Assembly: GCF_964204645.1 (NCBI RefSeq)
Contig: NC_134034.1
Coordinates: 14,079,962-14,143,961, forward strand
DNA from: Tubulanus polymorphus
Taxonomy: Eukaryota; Nemertea; Palaeonemertea; Tubulaniformes; Tubulanidae
DNA: 64,000 nucleotides
Reading direction: 5' to 3'
The notes beneath the pieces were generated by a model that saw only the letters and a program-made list of their open reading frames with translations, was not told where the DNA came from and searched no databases. Below, one piece after another: positions 10,876-20,450 of this stretch. Numbering within the stretch: position 1 is the stretch's first letter; the number at the start of each line of letters is the position of its first letter. The position numbers were made by a program, and so were the translations under genes.

Positions 10876-11072
10876 ATTTCTATAGATTAAACTGCTGTAC
10901 TAATTTCATACTGATTGAACAGTTACAGATACATGTAACATTGTGTACAGATACAGAGTACAGATCACTGCATTACTTCATCCTGTGATTGAACAGTGAT
11001 TTAATCTTCTCTCATCTTCATTAGATTCCCATCCGTCTAACTAAAACATCAGAACATTCAACTCACCTAACC
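10876..11072 (+). repeat. Left arm of a ~198-bp inverted repeat enclosing 3.8 kb
   Basis: This arm is the near-exact reverse complement of 14487-14684; I estimate only a handful of mismatches by eye. Both arms abut G-rich DNA on the inner side. The pair recurs in U2'' (35197-35275, truncated, with 38696-38893), U3 (46345-46542 with 49682-49879) and U4 (59335-59521 with 63310-63507). Confidence 0.85.
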
Positions 11073-12560
11073 ACGGGGTTTGGGGAGGGTGGGTAGGTTT
11101 GGGGGAGGTATGGGGTGAGGGATGTAGGGGTGGTGGTAGGACTTTGGAGGGAGGGATATAGGGTGGGGTTTTAGGTACAGGTACAGGTGGTTTAGTCGTA
11201 GTTTTAGTCTTGAAGTTCAGGATATTTCAGAAAATGAGTCCCATCTTTTTATTATTCTAAGAAAGGATTAATCATTATGAAACACGTGACTGCAACATGT
11301 CATGTTTCAGTTGTTATGCATGACAAGCTGTATAACCATCGGCCAATTGGACTCGTTCTATTTTACTGGTTGTTATTTCTATGAGACCCGGGTTTGATCC
11401 CCGGTGAGTGCGCACGTAATTTCACCCTCACTTCTCTCAATCGTTATGAGATAATTGCCCCCAGATTTCTGAATTGGGACATTTCAATTTTTAGGGCCAT
11501 TATTTAATGTGGTCAGGAATGAGAGATATATTTTGAATGATCACAAACTGCTCCTTGGCTCCGATCAAAAAACGGTTTCATTAATAATTCAATGGCACAA
11601 CAATCATACGTAATAATTACTGTTGATATCTGGCGGTTTACTGATACATTTCCAGCTGAAAGATGTATTTTCTTCTGTGCTATTTTAAAAACGGCTGTAA
11701 ATACTGAGAACTGTGTAGGACGACTTACAAAATTGTTGACGAGAGTCGAGATGCAGTCACATTCATCGCTGTTTCCTCTTTTTTCTGCAGATTCTTAGAC
11801 AGAGACCTACTCTTCATTTTTGGAAGAAGGGTATAGAACTCATTAGAATAAGTGATATGTTTTGTAATCACTTTTATTGACACACTTCTTCATTTGCCTT
11901 CATGGCACAGTATATCACTATTCATAGATATCCTTAATAATTAGTTATCCTTTTCAAAAAGATGGGACACATTTTCTGAAATAAGCTGTACAATTTCTAG
12001 GTGGGACAAAGATTGACACGGAGATACTATTGTTCTATTATTATATTCATTTTAGAATAGGATGATATTCTATTTCTACCTGTGACTTATAATTCTATTC
12101 TAGACAGAATTTAAGGGGCTGCGAACTAATTATACTTCTATCAGGAAATATTTTACTGAATTTAAAAGCTGTAAATGATATTCAACCAGATGTAGTTTTT
12201 ACAGTTAGGCTACGGCAATCTTCCTACTACAATGAGACTCTGATAAAGCGTGGGGGAGGTGTATCTAGTGTATTTTGCCATTTTTCACGATCATTTCAGT
12301 TTATGAAAGTTATTTCATCCTCCGCTGTTATTTAAAATATTATCAGTGCTCGATCAATTTGTCAGTTTATAGCTTTTAGACTTCGATCAATGCATCATTT
12401 TCCGGTAGACTCAAATTAGTCAGAATTATTTCAGACTTTATCAATTAGTACAAGATTTTGAGCCCATTCAGTGTGAACATAATTCTTCACTTTATTCTAG
12501 TGATGAGTGTTTAGTCCAATTCCCCTATTCAACATATGCAACGCTCAATTTCTCATGTTA
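11073..12560 (+). other. G-rich tract and conserved non-coding block inside the inverted repeat
   Basis: A G-rich run (11080-11175) is longer in U3 (46545-46775) and U4 (59522-59840). It is followed by a block with 'gagacccgggtttgatcccc' (tRNA B-box-like debris, 11381-11400). A 68-residue frame at 11592-11798 is open in U1, U2'' and U4 and frameshifted in U3; its 3' end lies on a pyrimidine tract followed by 'tgcag', which looks like a splice acceptor. No gene is called. Confidence 0.5.
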
Positions 12561-12640
12561 TTTGCTAATCAAACCAGAGCCATAAAACTGACTTACCTTT
12601 AACGAGGGCCATGAGCTATATTTACCCTCCGTGGTCACCA

Positions 12641-12900
12641 AATCAGAACCATAGACCAAACTTTGACTCTTTGGTCGCCAAAACAGGGCTATGAACCAAA
12701 CTTTGACTATTTGGTCACTAAACCTGAGCCATGAACCAAACTTTGACTCTTTGGTCACCAAACCTGAGCCATGAACCAAACTTTGACTCTTTGGTCACTA
12801 AACCTGAGCCATGAACCAAACTTTGACTCTTTGGTCACCAAACCTGGGCTATGAACCAATATTTGACACTTAGGTCACTAAACCAAGGCCATAAATGAAA
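12641..12900 (+). repeat. 40-bp minisatellite
   Basis: The unit is 'ccaaactttgactctttggt' followed by 'caccaaacctgagccatgaa'. There are about six copies here, about seven in U2'' (36915-37205), two in U3 (47996-48095) and about twelve in U4 (61255-61745). Variant forms ('aacagggctatgaa' versus 'acctgagccatgaa') alternate, so higher-order units were probably copied. Confidence 0.85.
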
Positions 12901-12999
12901 GATTTAACGTTTTTTAAAGTTATTTCTGTTGCCCACATGACTCAATATTTGAGAATGGAACAAATGACGTAGTTAATGAAAGATTCATCTGTATCAGTG

Positions 13000-13040
13000 T
13001 TGCTGCTGGTGCTGCTGATGCTGCTGCAGCTGCTGGTGCA
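13000..13040 (+). repeat. CTG trinucleotide-rich tract
   Basis: Imperfect CTG runs ('gctgctggtgctgctgatgc'). Paralogues with different lengths are at 37318-37356, 48203-48236 and 61863-61905. Confidence 0.75.
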
Positions 13041-14130
13041 ACTAACACAACCTTTTGCTGTTTGTCTCTAAAAGATTAAACTTAATCCCAGTCGGAACTG
13101 ATGAGAATTTTAGTGAGACGACAAATAAGGAAAAGCCATATGAAAAAATGTAAAGCGAATGCGTGAATAAAATAAAACAGCATGAAATGCTGATATAAAG
13201 AGTGGGGTCCGAGAGCAATTCGAAGGTTTAGTGTCCTGCACGCTTAGAGGGCGGGCAGGGGTCTATTCCTACCTCGACTCAAGTGCTAAAAGTCAGAGAA
13301 AAGAGTAAAAACGAAAAATGGCAAATGAAGGAAAAATGGCTGGAGTTTGATTTGTTCCACTGGGTTTAAGTGTTAACTTGAAAAGACAATCAAACAGATT
13401 ATTTAATGACGTATATATTTTGCATCAGCAGTTTAAAAACATTGATTAATAACTTTTATGAATAGGATTCCATAAACTACTTGCTTATATGAAACCTCTA
13501 GTAGAGAGTATTGAAATAGTCCACAATGGTTTCATTTAGTGACGTCATGTTGAATTGGTGAAGCAACATAAATAGCATTAATTGTTTTGATCTCAGCCAT
13601 CATTCTTGTCCTTGGTTTGTGTTTGCCCTTCTCACAACATTTTGTGAGTGTGGAGGTTTGGTTCGGGTTTATTTCCTTGGTTCGGGTGAACCCTCCATAT
13701 ACCTCCCCCTCCCTTACAACATTAGGTTCCTCAGGTTTGGTTTGATGTTTTGTAGATAAAACCTCTACAACTCAAACTCGCATCATTTGATGAAATGAAA
13801 TCTGTTTACAGACGACTGCTGCAACTTGTCGTGAAACTGAGATATATTGTGAATACTTATTAGAAGGAGTAGAAATAATAGGAATAATGTGATGAAATTG
13901 ATAAAGAAATCATCTGTAAAAATGAAGCCATGTGATTTTCAAGACCAACCCAGGCATGTGATCATTTGAGGTCATCTGAATGCCTCCAAAATGTGTAGAG
14001 ACAGTATCTGTGAGTCGCATCAATGATGCAATTGATTAAGGATTTTGATTTATAAATGAAATTGATATGATCGTGAAAAATGGCAAATCGTTTTGTAGTT
14101 ATTGTACAGATGTGTGGTGTGTGAAGAGGA
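13041..14130. other. Conserved unit U sequence, no gene seen
   Basis: It is highly similar in U2'' (37357-38450), U3 (48237-49340) and U4 (61906-63200). It contains a 99-bp phrase (gagagcaattcgaagg ... tacctcgactca) that is single here and triplicated in U4. No coding frame or splice chain is supported. Confidence 0.5.
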
Positions 14131-14134
14131 GACA

Positions 14135-14486
14135 AGAGAGTTGAGGAGGCATTGAGGTAGGGCTAGGTGGGAGGGCATTGAGGGAGGGCCAGGTGGGAGG
14201 GCATTGAGAGAGTTGAGGAGGCATTGAGGTAGGGCTAGGTGGGAGGGCATTGAGGGAGGGCCAGGTGGGAGGGCATTGAGAGAGTTGAGGAGACATTGAG
14301 GTAGGGCTAGGCGGGAGGGCATTGAGGGAGGGCCAGGTGGGGGGGGGGCATTGAGGGAGGGCTAGGGTATGGGCGGGAGGGAAGAAAGCGGGAGGGAAGG
14401 GGTGAGGGAGGGAAGGAGGCGGGAGGGAAGGGGCGAGGGAGGGAAGGAGGGCGTGAGGGATCGGGTCTGGGAGGGTTGGGTCGGGA
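14135..14486 (+). repeat. Purine-rich G/A minisatellite
   Basis: Repeats of 'gggagggcattgagggaggg' and 'ccaggtgggagggcattgag' pass into 'gggagggaaggggtc' forms. Lengths differ in U2'' (38455-38695), U3 (49345-49681) and U4 (63205-63309). The strand asymmetry could support G-quadruplex or triplex structure; this is inference. Confidence 0.8.
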
Positions 14487-14684
14487 GGTTAGATGAGTTG
14501 AAACGTTCTGATGTTTTAGTTAGACGGATGGGAATCTAATGAAGATGAGAGAACATTAAATCACTGTTCAATCACAGGATGAAGTAATGCAGTGATCTGT
14601 ACTCTGTATCTGTACACAATGTTACATGTATCTGTAACTGTTCAATCAGTATGAAATAAGTACAGCAGTTTAATCTACAGAAAT
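14487..14684 (-). repeat. Right arm of the ~198-bp inverted repeat
   Basis: It is the reverse complement of 10876-11072. It ends about 90 bp before the first plausible exon of the + strand transcript candidate, so it might lie in a promoter region. Confidence 0.85.
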
Positions 14685-14772
14685 CCTGTACTGTTTCTGT
14701 CTGATTGATTGATAATTTGAGATGTTACATTCTGCTCTTTTGCCACTGATTATTGTTTCTTTTTCTTTTCAG

Positions 14773-14820
14773 AATGAAATGAATGCAATATAATTTACTA
14801 TTTAAACAGGCTCATTTAAG
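14773..14820 (+). other. Candidate 48-nt non-coding exon
   Basis: It is bounded by 'tctttttcttttcag' upstream and 'gtaagtata' downstream, the strongest splice pair in the unit. It contains stops in all frames, so if real it is 5' untranslated or part of a non-coding RNA. Paralogues are at 38977-39024, 49968-50016 and 63596-63643; in U3 the following intron is lost and the CAG repeat begins right after the donor. Confidence 0.45.
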
Positions 14821-14928
14821 GTAAGTATAAAACTGGTAATGAATTTCTCCACAGAATTCTTCACAGTCTCTGTTGATATTTTGAATTATTTTTGAACTAA
14901 AAATTACTGTTTTACTCTCAGTTACAGG

Positions 14929-15156
14929 ATGAGATACACACCGCAGCAGCAGCAACAGCAGCACTGGCAGTACCCGCAGTACCAGCACCATGCAGCAACA
15001 GCGCCACCAGCAGCTGCAACAGCAGCACTGGCAGTACCCGCAGTACCAGCACCATGCAGCAACAGCGCCACCAGCAGCTGCAACAGCAGCACTGGCAGTA
15101 CCTGCAGTACCAGCACCATGCAGCAACAGCGCCACCAGCAGCTGCAGCAGCAGCAG
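14929..15156 (+). CDS. Gln-rich exon built of a 64-bp repeat, U1
   Basis: A candidate exon follows 'ctctcag' (14915-14921) or 'ttacag' (to 14927) and ends at 'cagcagcag|gtaaaac' (15156/15157). From the ATG at 14929 it is open for 76 codons: MRYTP, a Gln run, 'HWQYPQYQHH', then an Ala/Pro stretch, then a Ser/Thr/Cys stretch, and back to Gln. The three compositions arise because the repeat is 64 bp, one more than a multiple of three, so each copy is read in the next frame. The reverse strand is open too. U4 keeps the frame (63745 to the window end), U2'' has a TAA after 'HWQ', and U3 has TAG in several copies. Coding is therefore doubtful; a transcribed but untranslated repeat is an alternative. 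Confidence 0.3.
14961..15150 (+). repeat. 64-bp CAG-rich minisatellite, ~3 copies
   Basis: The unit begins 'cactggcagtacccgcagta' and ends 'gctgcaacagcag'. Copy numbers differ: about 3 in U1, 4 in U2'', 8 to 9 in U3 and at least 3.7 in U4. Variants such as 'ccaccagcagctg' and 'ccaccaccagctg' mark subfamilies; the second dominates in U3 and U4. Confidence 0.9.
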
Positions 15157-15404
15157 GTAAAACCTGTTTGGAAATTCATTATTTTTAGAGAACTGTTCTA
15201 TATAAATTATTCTATCTGTTTATGTTTCCAGCATTCAATCACTCAAAGATCACGGCTTAGTTTGATTTGGTGTGAAACTGCTCTTATTTCATAACAGCTT
15301 CACTGACAATTTCTAAAATTTGTATTTAGGAGCTGAAATAACTGGAACCCTTGATAGAATCTGTGAACAGTAAACATTGGGAATTCACTTCACATTTGTT
15401 TAAG

Positions 15405-17631
15405 ATGGACATCGCTTTAGATCCTCAAAACCAATACGGTACCGGTAAATATCTCTACAGATTCTAGTCTCTGTTTGACTGTACATTTATAAACTCATTT
15501 TCTGATTAGAAGCTACATTAATCAGTGAAGGCGAATTTTCAATCACTTCTATTCTGGTCAAAGTTCGAATCATCAAAATTATACAACTTTTGTATTCTAG
15601 GGTCCAAAATAAAGCTGAACTTGCAGTTAACATTGCGCTCCACAAATCAATCAAGTCAGAAGCGGTGAGTTTTATATCGATTTATTGCAGTAATTTGTGG
15701 TGATCTTCAAATCAAGTCCAGAAAATGATGTTTTGATCGGTCAATGTTGGCAGGTATCAACGTTTTACTTGAGGACGCAGTCTAAAGCTACCATCAAACC
15801 TCTCAGAAATCTGCATATACTCAACACATTGTGATAAACTACTCATTAACCTGGTAGGTTTTCTGTCAATCGAACACAAACAAGTTGCAGTTTTTGGTTT
15901 ACCTTTGTCAGCAGTATGAGGTTGGCATTGAGCCAATTCATGTAAAATCGCGGTACGTTTTTTTATGTGAGCATTTTTTGCATTGGTTCTCGGGTTAAAC
16001 GACGTATAATCGATGCGATTGAAGACATGACGAACCTCCGTCGATGACATGGTCAACTCTGTTTAAATTCGACGAAAAACTGTTTTTGGCGGGAAAATTC
16101 TTAGCTCTTGCGTATAAAATTGCAATGACCTCGATTGGGGGGCGTCGTCTCTACGAGCGAATGTGATTGGCTGTTTTTGGGATACACGGGGAATTCCGGC
16201 CCTACTAAAATAATTATGGGGAAGCCATTTATGGCGAACGTTTCATTGAACTAAGTGCGAATTTTAAATGCTCATTGCTGGTGAGAATATAATTATTTCA
16301 CATATCGCCATAGGTATTGTTTCGTTTTAATACCCATTGATTGAGATTGAAGTGAAGCGAGCGTTCACTACACAAGGCCTCCACGTGCGCGGGACGGGAG
16401 TGCTAAACATTAGACTGTTGCACACAAACACACGCTCATACAGACTACTATATGGAGATGCTGTAACGCTGCTTGGCGCGTGCACGTTTTGTATGATAAC
16501 AGGCTGAATAATCGTCATAGCAGAAGATGAGCGCTGTGTTTTCTGTTTGATAGAAGTTGTAAGAAATTGTAATTTCTTGTGACCTGAAAATACTAAGCAG
16601 CAAACTATAGGTATAGGTCGAGGTCTGAATATTGTAGCGGTAAATTCCAAGATTCAAAACGATCTAATACTACGCCCCGGTGTTTTAGCTTCCGCGGCCA
16701 TACAATATTGGCAGGCGCCGATCCAGGGCCATACAGTGACTACAGCACAGTGAAAAAGGGCACCAACTGAAAAGGGCCAGTATTAATGCCCAGCGAGCGA
16801 GTTTGAGTTTGAGTGCAATCGTATCATGCCACTAAATGTGTCTTCACATTCAATTCGCTTTTAGCCTTTTTTAGGTATTTGGTCAAAATTTGCCATTTCT
16901 CGATTAAATTTATAGAGCGACAATAATTTATTTTTTAGAATAGTGCCCTTTTGAGTAAAAAATGCCTTAGATTGCCTTTTATGATTTTGGGCAATTTATT
17001 TCATCCACATTTCGCTTTAGGCCTTGTACAGAAAGGCAATTATTTTTTATGACGCACAAATTGTGTGCCCTTTTATTTACTTTTTTCCCGAAACATAAAT
17101 TTTTCAAGGGCATTTGAAAACTGCGACTACCGCACGTGCTGCATGTGCGATAGTCTGGATCCGCACCTGATTGGAAGAGGTTTCGTTTCCAAGACTCAAT
17201 ATTCAGCCACCCTCTGATATGTGACATCATATGAATTTTATTTGAATATTTTTTCATATTGTGAAATTATTTTTTTTAAATATAAAATAGTTTCCAATGC
17301 CGCGTCTATCTGTACCCTACGAAATTTTGGACGTAGACCATAAACAAATGTTTATCTTTGGTCTTATTTGACTACAAAATAATTCTTTAAGAAAAATAAA
17401 ATACAATATAAACTTGTAGAACTTTGAAGTCACGAATTAAAAAGATTTTTTCAAGCAATGCCCTTACTCGAAACAACCTCTAGCTTTCAAGGTAAACCAC
17501 ACTTTGCCCATGGGCAATTTATTATCTATTTCATTAACCATTTTCTGGCATAATTTTCTCTTTCCAGAATGCAATACGCCCAACACTTTTTGGAACTGGA
17601 GAAATTAAAAATATTCACCTTCAAAGAGTAA
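15405..17631 (+). CDS. Three-exon small protein candidate, 55 residues, unidentified
   Basis: Exons 15405-15444 (coding part of 15330-15444), 15601-15664 and 17568-17631 join in frame. The peptide begins MDIALDPQNQYGTG, continues SKIKLNLQLTL and ends YAQHFLELEKLKIFTFKE before TAA. Donors are 'gtaaat' (15445) and 'gtgagt' (15665); acceptors are 'tgtattctag' (to 15600) and 'ctctttccag' (to 17567). No family, signal peptide or membrane segment is recognised. The second exon is destroyed in U2'' and U3 (acceptor AG changed to GG and an in-frame TAA), so only U1 could make this product. The long second intron holds a minus-strand exon and a transposon. The ATG is preceded by stops, so upstream exons would be untranslated. 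Splicing is predicted by eye and the whole could be a non-coding transcript. Confidence 0.3.
15903..16056 (-). CDS. Candidate first coding exon of a minus-strand gene, unidentified
   Basis: From the ATG at 16056 (a second ATG is at 16050) the frame runs 51 codons and then meets a donor, 'gacaaag|gtaaacc' (exon edge 15903). The peptide starts MTMSSTEVRH, contains 'NRIDYTSFNPRT' and 'HIKKRTAILHELAQ', and is basic and hydrophilic, with non-repetitive protein-like composition. Open sequence continues past the donor to 15757. A promoter-like region lies directly upstream. It occurs once in the window, in ~1.65 kb absent from U2'' and U3. I could not find a convincing next exon to the left; acceptors near 15860 and 15815 give stops at once. 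It may be a displaced first exon or a gene fragment carried by a rearrangement. Confidence 0.4.
16057..16260 (-). promoter_or_regulatory. Promoter-like region for the minus-strand exon
   Basis: On the minus strand the region reads, towards the ATG, 'agccaatcacattcgctcg' and 'ccccaatcgagg' (two CCAAT-type boxes), 'attttatacgcaag' (TATA-like), then 'ttttcccgccaaaaac', which matches the E2F consensus TTTSSCGC. The order and spacing (TATA-like about 50-60 bp before the ATG) fit a growth- or S-phase-regulated promoter, but this is inference. A similar CCAAT-rich, CpG-containing stretch lies at about 22550-22620. Confidence 0.35.
16712..17169. mobile_element. Non-autonomous hAT-like element, ~458 bp
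   Basis: The ends are 'caggcgccgatccag' and the complement 'ctggatccgcacctg'. The five bases ATTGG flank it on both sides. The interior is rich in 'agggcac'/'gtgccctttt' words, as in the elements at 30382-31228 and 31811-32656, which have the same type of end and also 5-bp flanks. No transposase frame. Confidence 0.75.
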
Positions 17632-18704
17632 AGAAGCTCTAGTTGCTGAAGCTGCTGCTATCGTTTTAAGAATTTATTTTCTCAGAAAATCATCAGTTCT
17701 CTTAACTTCATGACATTATTACTGTTGGAAGTGAAATCCTGCTAGATGGCACTGAACTAATCTGATATGAGTTTAGAAATGGTGAGTCTTTCATCACTCC
17801 ACTGTGCTCTAATTTCATTATATTCTAACATTTAATTATTCTGTACAGAATTTTTATGTGTGATTCTCCGGGAAGCAGTGCGGCTGATGCTGCTGCGGCT
17901 GATGCTGCTTAATTCTGCTCAACACCAGTTTGAAAATGATTGATTTTCTAATAGAATTTAGCCCCAATTTCCGACTGCTATAAATACGTTACTTTTTCAT
18001 AGTATGATGATTTTTTGCAGCATGAAATTTGTCCAATTGAACAGTTTGAAAATTGACCAAAGATTGAATAATGGTGTTGAATTATCTAGAATTATAAGGT
18101 AATGATAAATTCTAGTTTCCGAAATATTTCATGAAAACAATAATTCCCACTTGACTGTTAATTCAATCGAACATTTTCAATGTAATATTTGCTGACACAG
18201 GTTTTCTCTATTCTAGGACGAAGTAGGGATCGGGACCAATTTGCCATTTGACAGGGACAGGGACCAGCCATCTACCTGGAGATTGATATGCTGCCACTTA
18301 TTTCAGATCTGCAATTTTTAAGTTTAAAGCCAAATGAATATTGTTTATCTGTGCCGACCGGCACGGGCAGCCTACTGTTTGTGATGGTTTGATAGACTGT
18401 GTATCACATATCCATAAAAACAATAGAGTCATCCCCTGATTCGTCTCTCAAAGCTGTGGTGTCATTTTTGCTAATAGAATAATAGCCTGACTCGGGCATA
18501 GAATATATGATTTAAACCCTGTTATATGCAAATTTAAGGCAAAATTCATTTATCAAGAATCAAAGTAATAAAAGTATAATGAAGAAATAACTAGAACAAC
18601 CTATACGAACAAAATAACAAAACCTCTCAACCTTAGCACTGAACACTCGCTTTACTTTCCTAATTAACTTGTTTTTCCCTGTTTTAGTTATTCTTCAGAC
18701 TTGA

Positions 18705-18738
18705 TGATGGTCTCTACAGAGACTCCAAAATGTTGTCT
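18705..18738 (+). other. Degenerate hammerhead-ribozyme-like motif
   Basis: The sequence 'ttgatgatggtctctacaga' continuing 'gactccaaaatg' has the hammerhead-like order: TGATGA, a 6-bp stem GGTCTC/GAGACT capped by TACA, then an A-rich box. The catalytic CTGATGA and GAAA are altered to TTGATGA and CAAAA, so activity is unlikely. Similar intact motifs are known in Penelope-like elements. Copies are at 41286-41319 and 53356-53389. Confidence 0.35.
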
Positions 18739-19054
18739 CTTTTATTTCTATTAAGTTTCTATATAGGCCTAGTGGGTTTTAAAGTTTTAGGGAAAATTGA
18801 AATTGAAGATTAAATGTAGCTGTAAAGCAGCGATAACTGGTTGCATTAGTTTGTAATTGTTTGTACCCCACGACCCAGTTTTATTGGTTTGGTTTTGTAA
18901 AAAATTGTATGATACACATATTGTATAATGATGTAATATGGACATGTTATGACAAGTCACTCAATCAATGAAACCATAAAGTTGAAATATCGACAGGTTT
19001 TCTTTATTATGGGACTATAATATTTCGTGTGAACTGTTGTTCTGTTTTATTTGA

Positions 19055-19060
19055 AATAAA
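19055..19060 (+). terminator. AATAAA polyadenylation signal
   Basis: It lies about 840 bp into the last candidate exon and is followed by a T-rich stretch ('ttttctgtgttgttttag'). It is conserved at 41635-41640 and 53707-53712. Confidence 0.45.
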
Positions 19061-19080
19061 GATGAATTTTCTGTGTTGTT

Positions 19081-19620
19081 TTAGTTGTGATTACAGACGC
19101 CAGCAGTTTCACACACACTCAGTGCGTCACACGTAAATCCCACGGGTTCAGTTTCATAGAAATAATTAACTCAAAAAAACTTTACTCAATTCGACTTTAC
19201 CGTCTCAATAAATGAATATTTTTGAAGAAACTGAGCCTAGGGTACAGTTTCACGAACCAATTGCGTTCAAACATTTTATTTTGAAGAAAAAATTAAATCC
19301 CTAGTTGAAATTGATTCATCCTTTCTCTGTGAAACTGGACACTCGCTATTCAGTGTGCGAAACTGCAGCATCTAAATCTGATTGAAACCCGCATCATAAA
19401 CCAAATCCTACCGACGGATTAATTATCATCAAAGATTTGTGAGATTTGATCAATTTCTTCGCAAATTCATTAAAAAAATGGATCGTTTTTTGTGAAACTG
19501 CGACCCCTGGTGTCCACTCGAGGGATTCATTTATTCTTTTTTACCCTGGTATGCGAGGGTTTCAATACGATGGTCCAACTACTATTCTTAAAAAGGCAGG
19601 TGCGTTACATGACAATGAGG
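19081..19620. repeat. End block of U1 with 'cagtttcac' inverted-repeat debris
   Basis: Several short 'cagtttcac'/'gtgaaactg' phrases in both orientations suggest degraded MITEs. Paralogues are 41665-42371 and 53740-54531, which in addition carry a nested MITE that this copy lacks ('aaaaaggcaggtgcgttac' is the empty site). No gene seen. Confidence 0.6.
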
Positions 19621-19683
19621 AATAAATGTAGATAAATTTTGCTGTAAGTCGTGTTTACGTTATTTTCTCATTTTTCGAGAAAC

Positions 19684-19845
19684 GGTCATTCATTTATTAC
19701 GTACGCATTAGGGGAGGGGGAGGGGTCAGTGCAATTGCGTACTGTAATGCTTAATGTATATGAGAAAATGGCCGATTTTGCGTACAGAAGGGGAGGGGGG
19801 TTGAAAATTTCAAATTTTATGCGTACGTAATAAATGAATGATCCC
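19684..19845. mobile_element. MITE, 162 bp, AAC target duplication
   Basis: The ends are 'ggtcattcatttattacgta' plus 'cgcat' and the complement at 19820-19845. U1 has the empty site 'gagaaacaaccta'; here AAC is present on both sides (19681-19683, 19846-19848). A longer relative with a G-rich centre is at 51745-51957. The 65-residue minus frame inside it is not a gene. Confidence 0.85.
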
Positions 19846-19859
19846 AACAACCTAGAATA

Positions 19860-20450
19860 ATGCTGGGTTCGAACCCGGGACACCCCTGTACATCATCTAA
19901 TCAGCATCAGGACCTTTCTGAACCAGTATCAGTAATTACTGAGTTCGAACCCGGGATACCCCTGTACATCCTCCATTCAGCATCAGGACCAATCAGAATC
20001 AGTACCAATAGACCGGATTTGAACCCGGGATGCCCCTCTACATCCTCTATTCAGCATCAGGAACACTCTGAATCAGTTATCAGTAATTACTTTTGTTAAG
20101 ATATCAACATTTTACCGTACGGTGCTGCCTCTATGCTTATCGGTAGCGGGATTTTCATACACTAACGTTAGTCAACTCTGGCAAGCAAGGGTAACGGAGT
20201 ATAACTGGACAGCACGACGATTGCCAGAGTTGACTTCAGTTAGTGTACGGAAATCCCGCTAACGATGAGCATAGCGGCAGCACCGTACGGTCGGGACACC
20301 CCTGTACATCCTCTATCCAGCATCAGGACAACTTGGACCACTACTGAGTTCGAACCCGGGACACCCCTGTACATCATCTAATCAGCATCGGGACCTCTCT
20401 GAACCAGTATCAGTAATTACTGGGTTCGAACGCGGGACACCCCGTACCCA
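19860..20450 (+). repeat. ~80-bp tRNA-like repeats, U2'
   Basis: At least five units with 'gttcgaacccgggacacccc' or close variants, interrupted by the foldback MITE. Same array as at 7285-7765. Confidence 0.7.
20114..20291. mobile_element. Foldback MITE, 178 bp (U2' copy)
   Basis: Same ends 'accgtacggtgctgcc' and the same position as in the other units. Confidence 0.85.

Larger units (their letters stand above)
17849..19080 (+). other. 3' part of the + strand transcript candidate
   Basis: A possible exon starts after 'ttattctgtacag' (17848) and ends at 'attataag|gtaatg' (18098); it includes GCTGAT/GCTGCG repeats (17880-17911). A further acceptor 'ctctattctag' (18216) opens a frame beginning 'DEVG.GTNLPFDRD', conserved in U2'' and U3 with different C-terminal ends. 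AATAAA occurs at 19055-19060. Paralogues are at 40490-41660, 51630-52100 and 52550-53730. No stop-free frame joins these to the upstream exons. Confidence 0.35.
7206..19620. repeat. Large tandem unit U, copy 1 (U1)
   Basis: U1 is paralogous to U2'' (32837-42371), U3 (42372-54531) and U4 (from 54532). Relative to the others it carries ~1.65 kb extra at 15893-17536, which holds a minus-strand exon and a hAT-like element, and it lacks the nested MITE found at the ends of U2'' and U3. Its last-exon remnant (7771-7984) has an internal deletion. It looks like the most diverged copy in the window. Confidence 0.85.

Noticed and set aside
11381-11413. Another tRNA (gagacccgggtttgatcccc)
   Set aside because: Only a B-box-like phrase; no A box or cloverleaf around it.
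11592-11798. 68-residue frame found in U1, U2'' and U4
   Set aside because: Most differences among copies change amino acids, U3 is frameshifted, and the 3' end coincides with a pyrimidine tract and CAG like an intron end. Conservation is explained by recent duplication.
14812-15179. Minus-strand Cys/Ala/Leu-rich frames opposite the CAG repeat
   Set aside because: They are shadows of the 64-bp repeat; splice sites and the trinucleotide pattern favour the + strand.
19860-20450. CRISPR array
   Set aside because: Repeat units are contiguous, diverged and without unique spacers, and the genome is eukaryotic.
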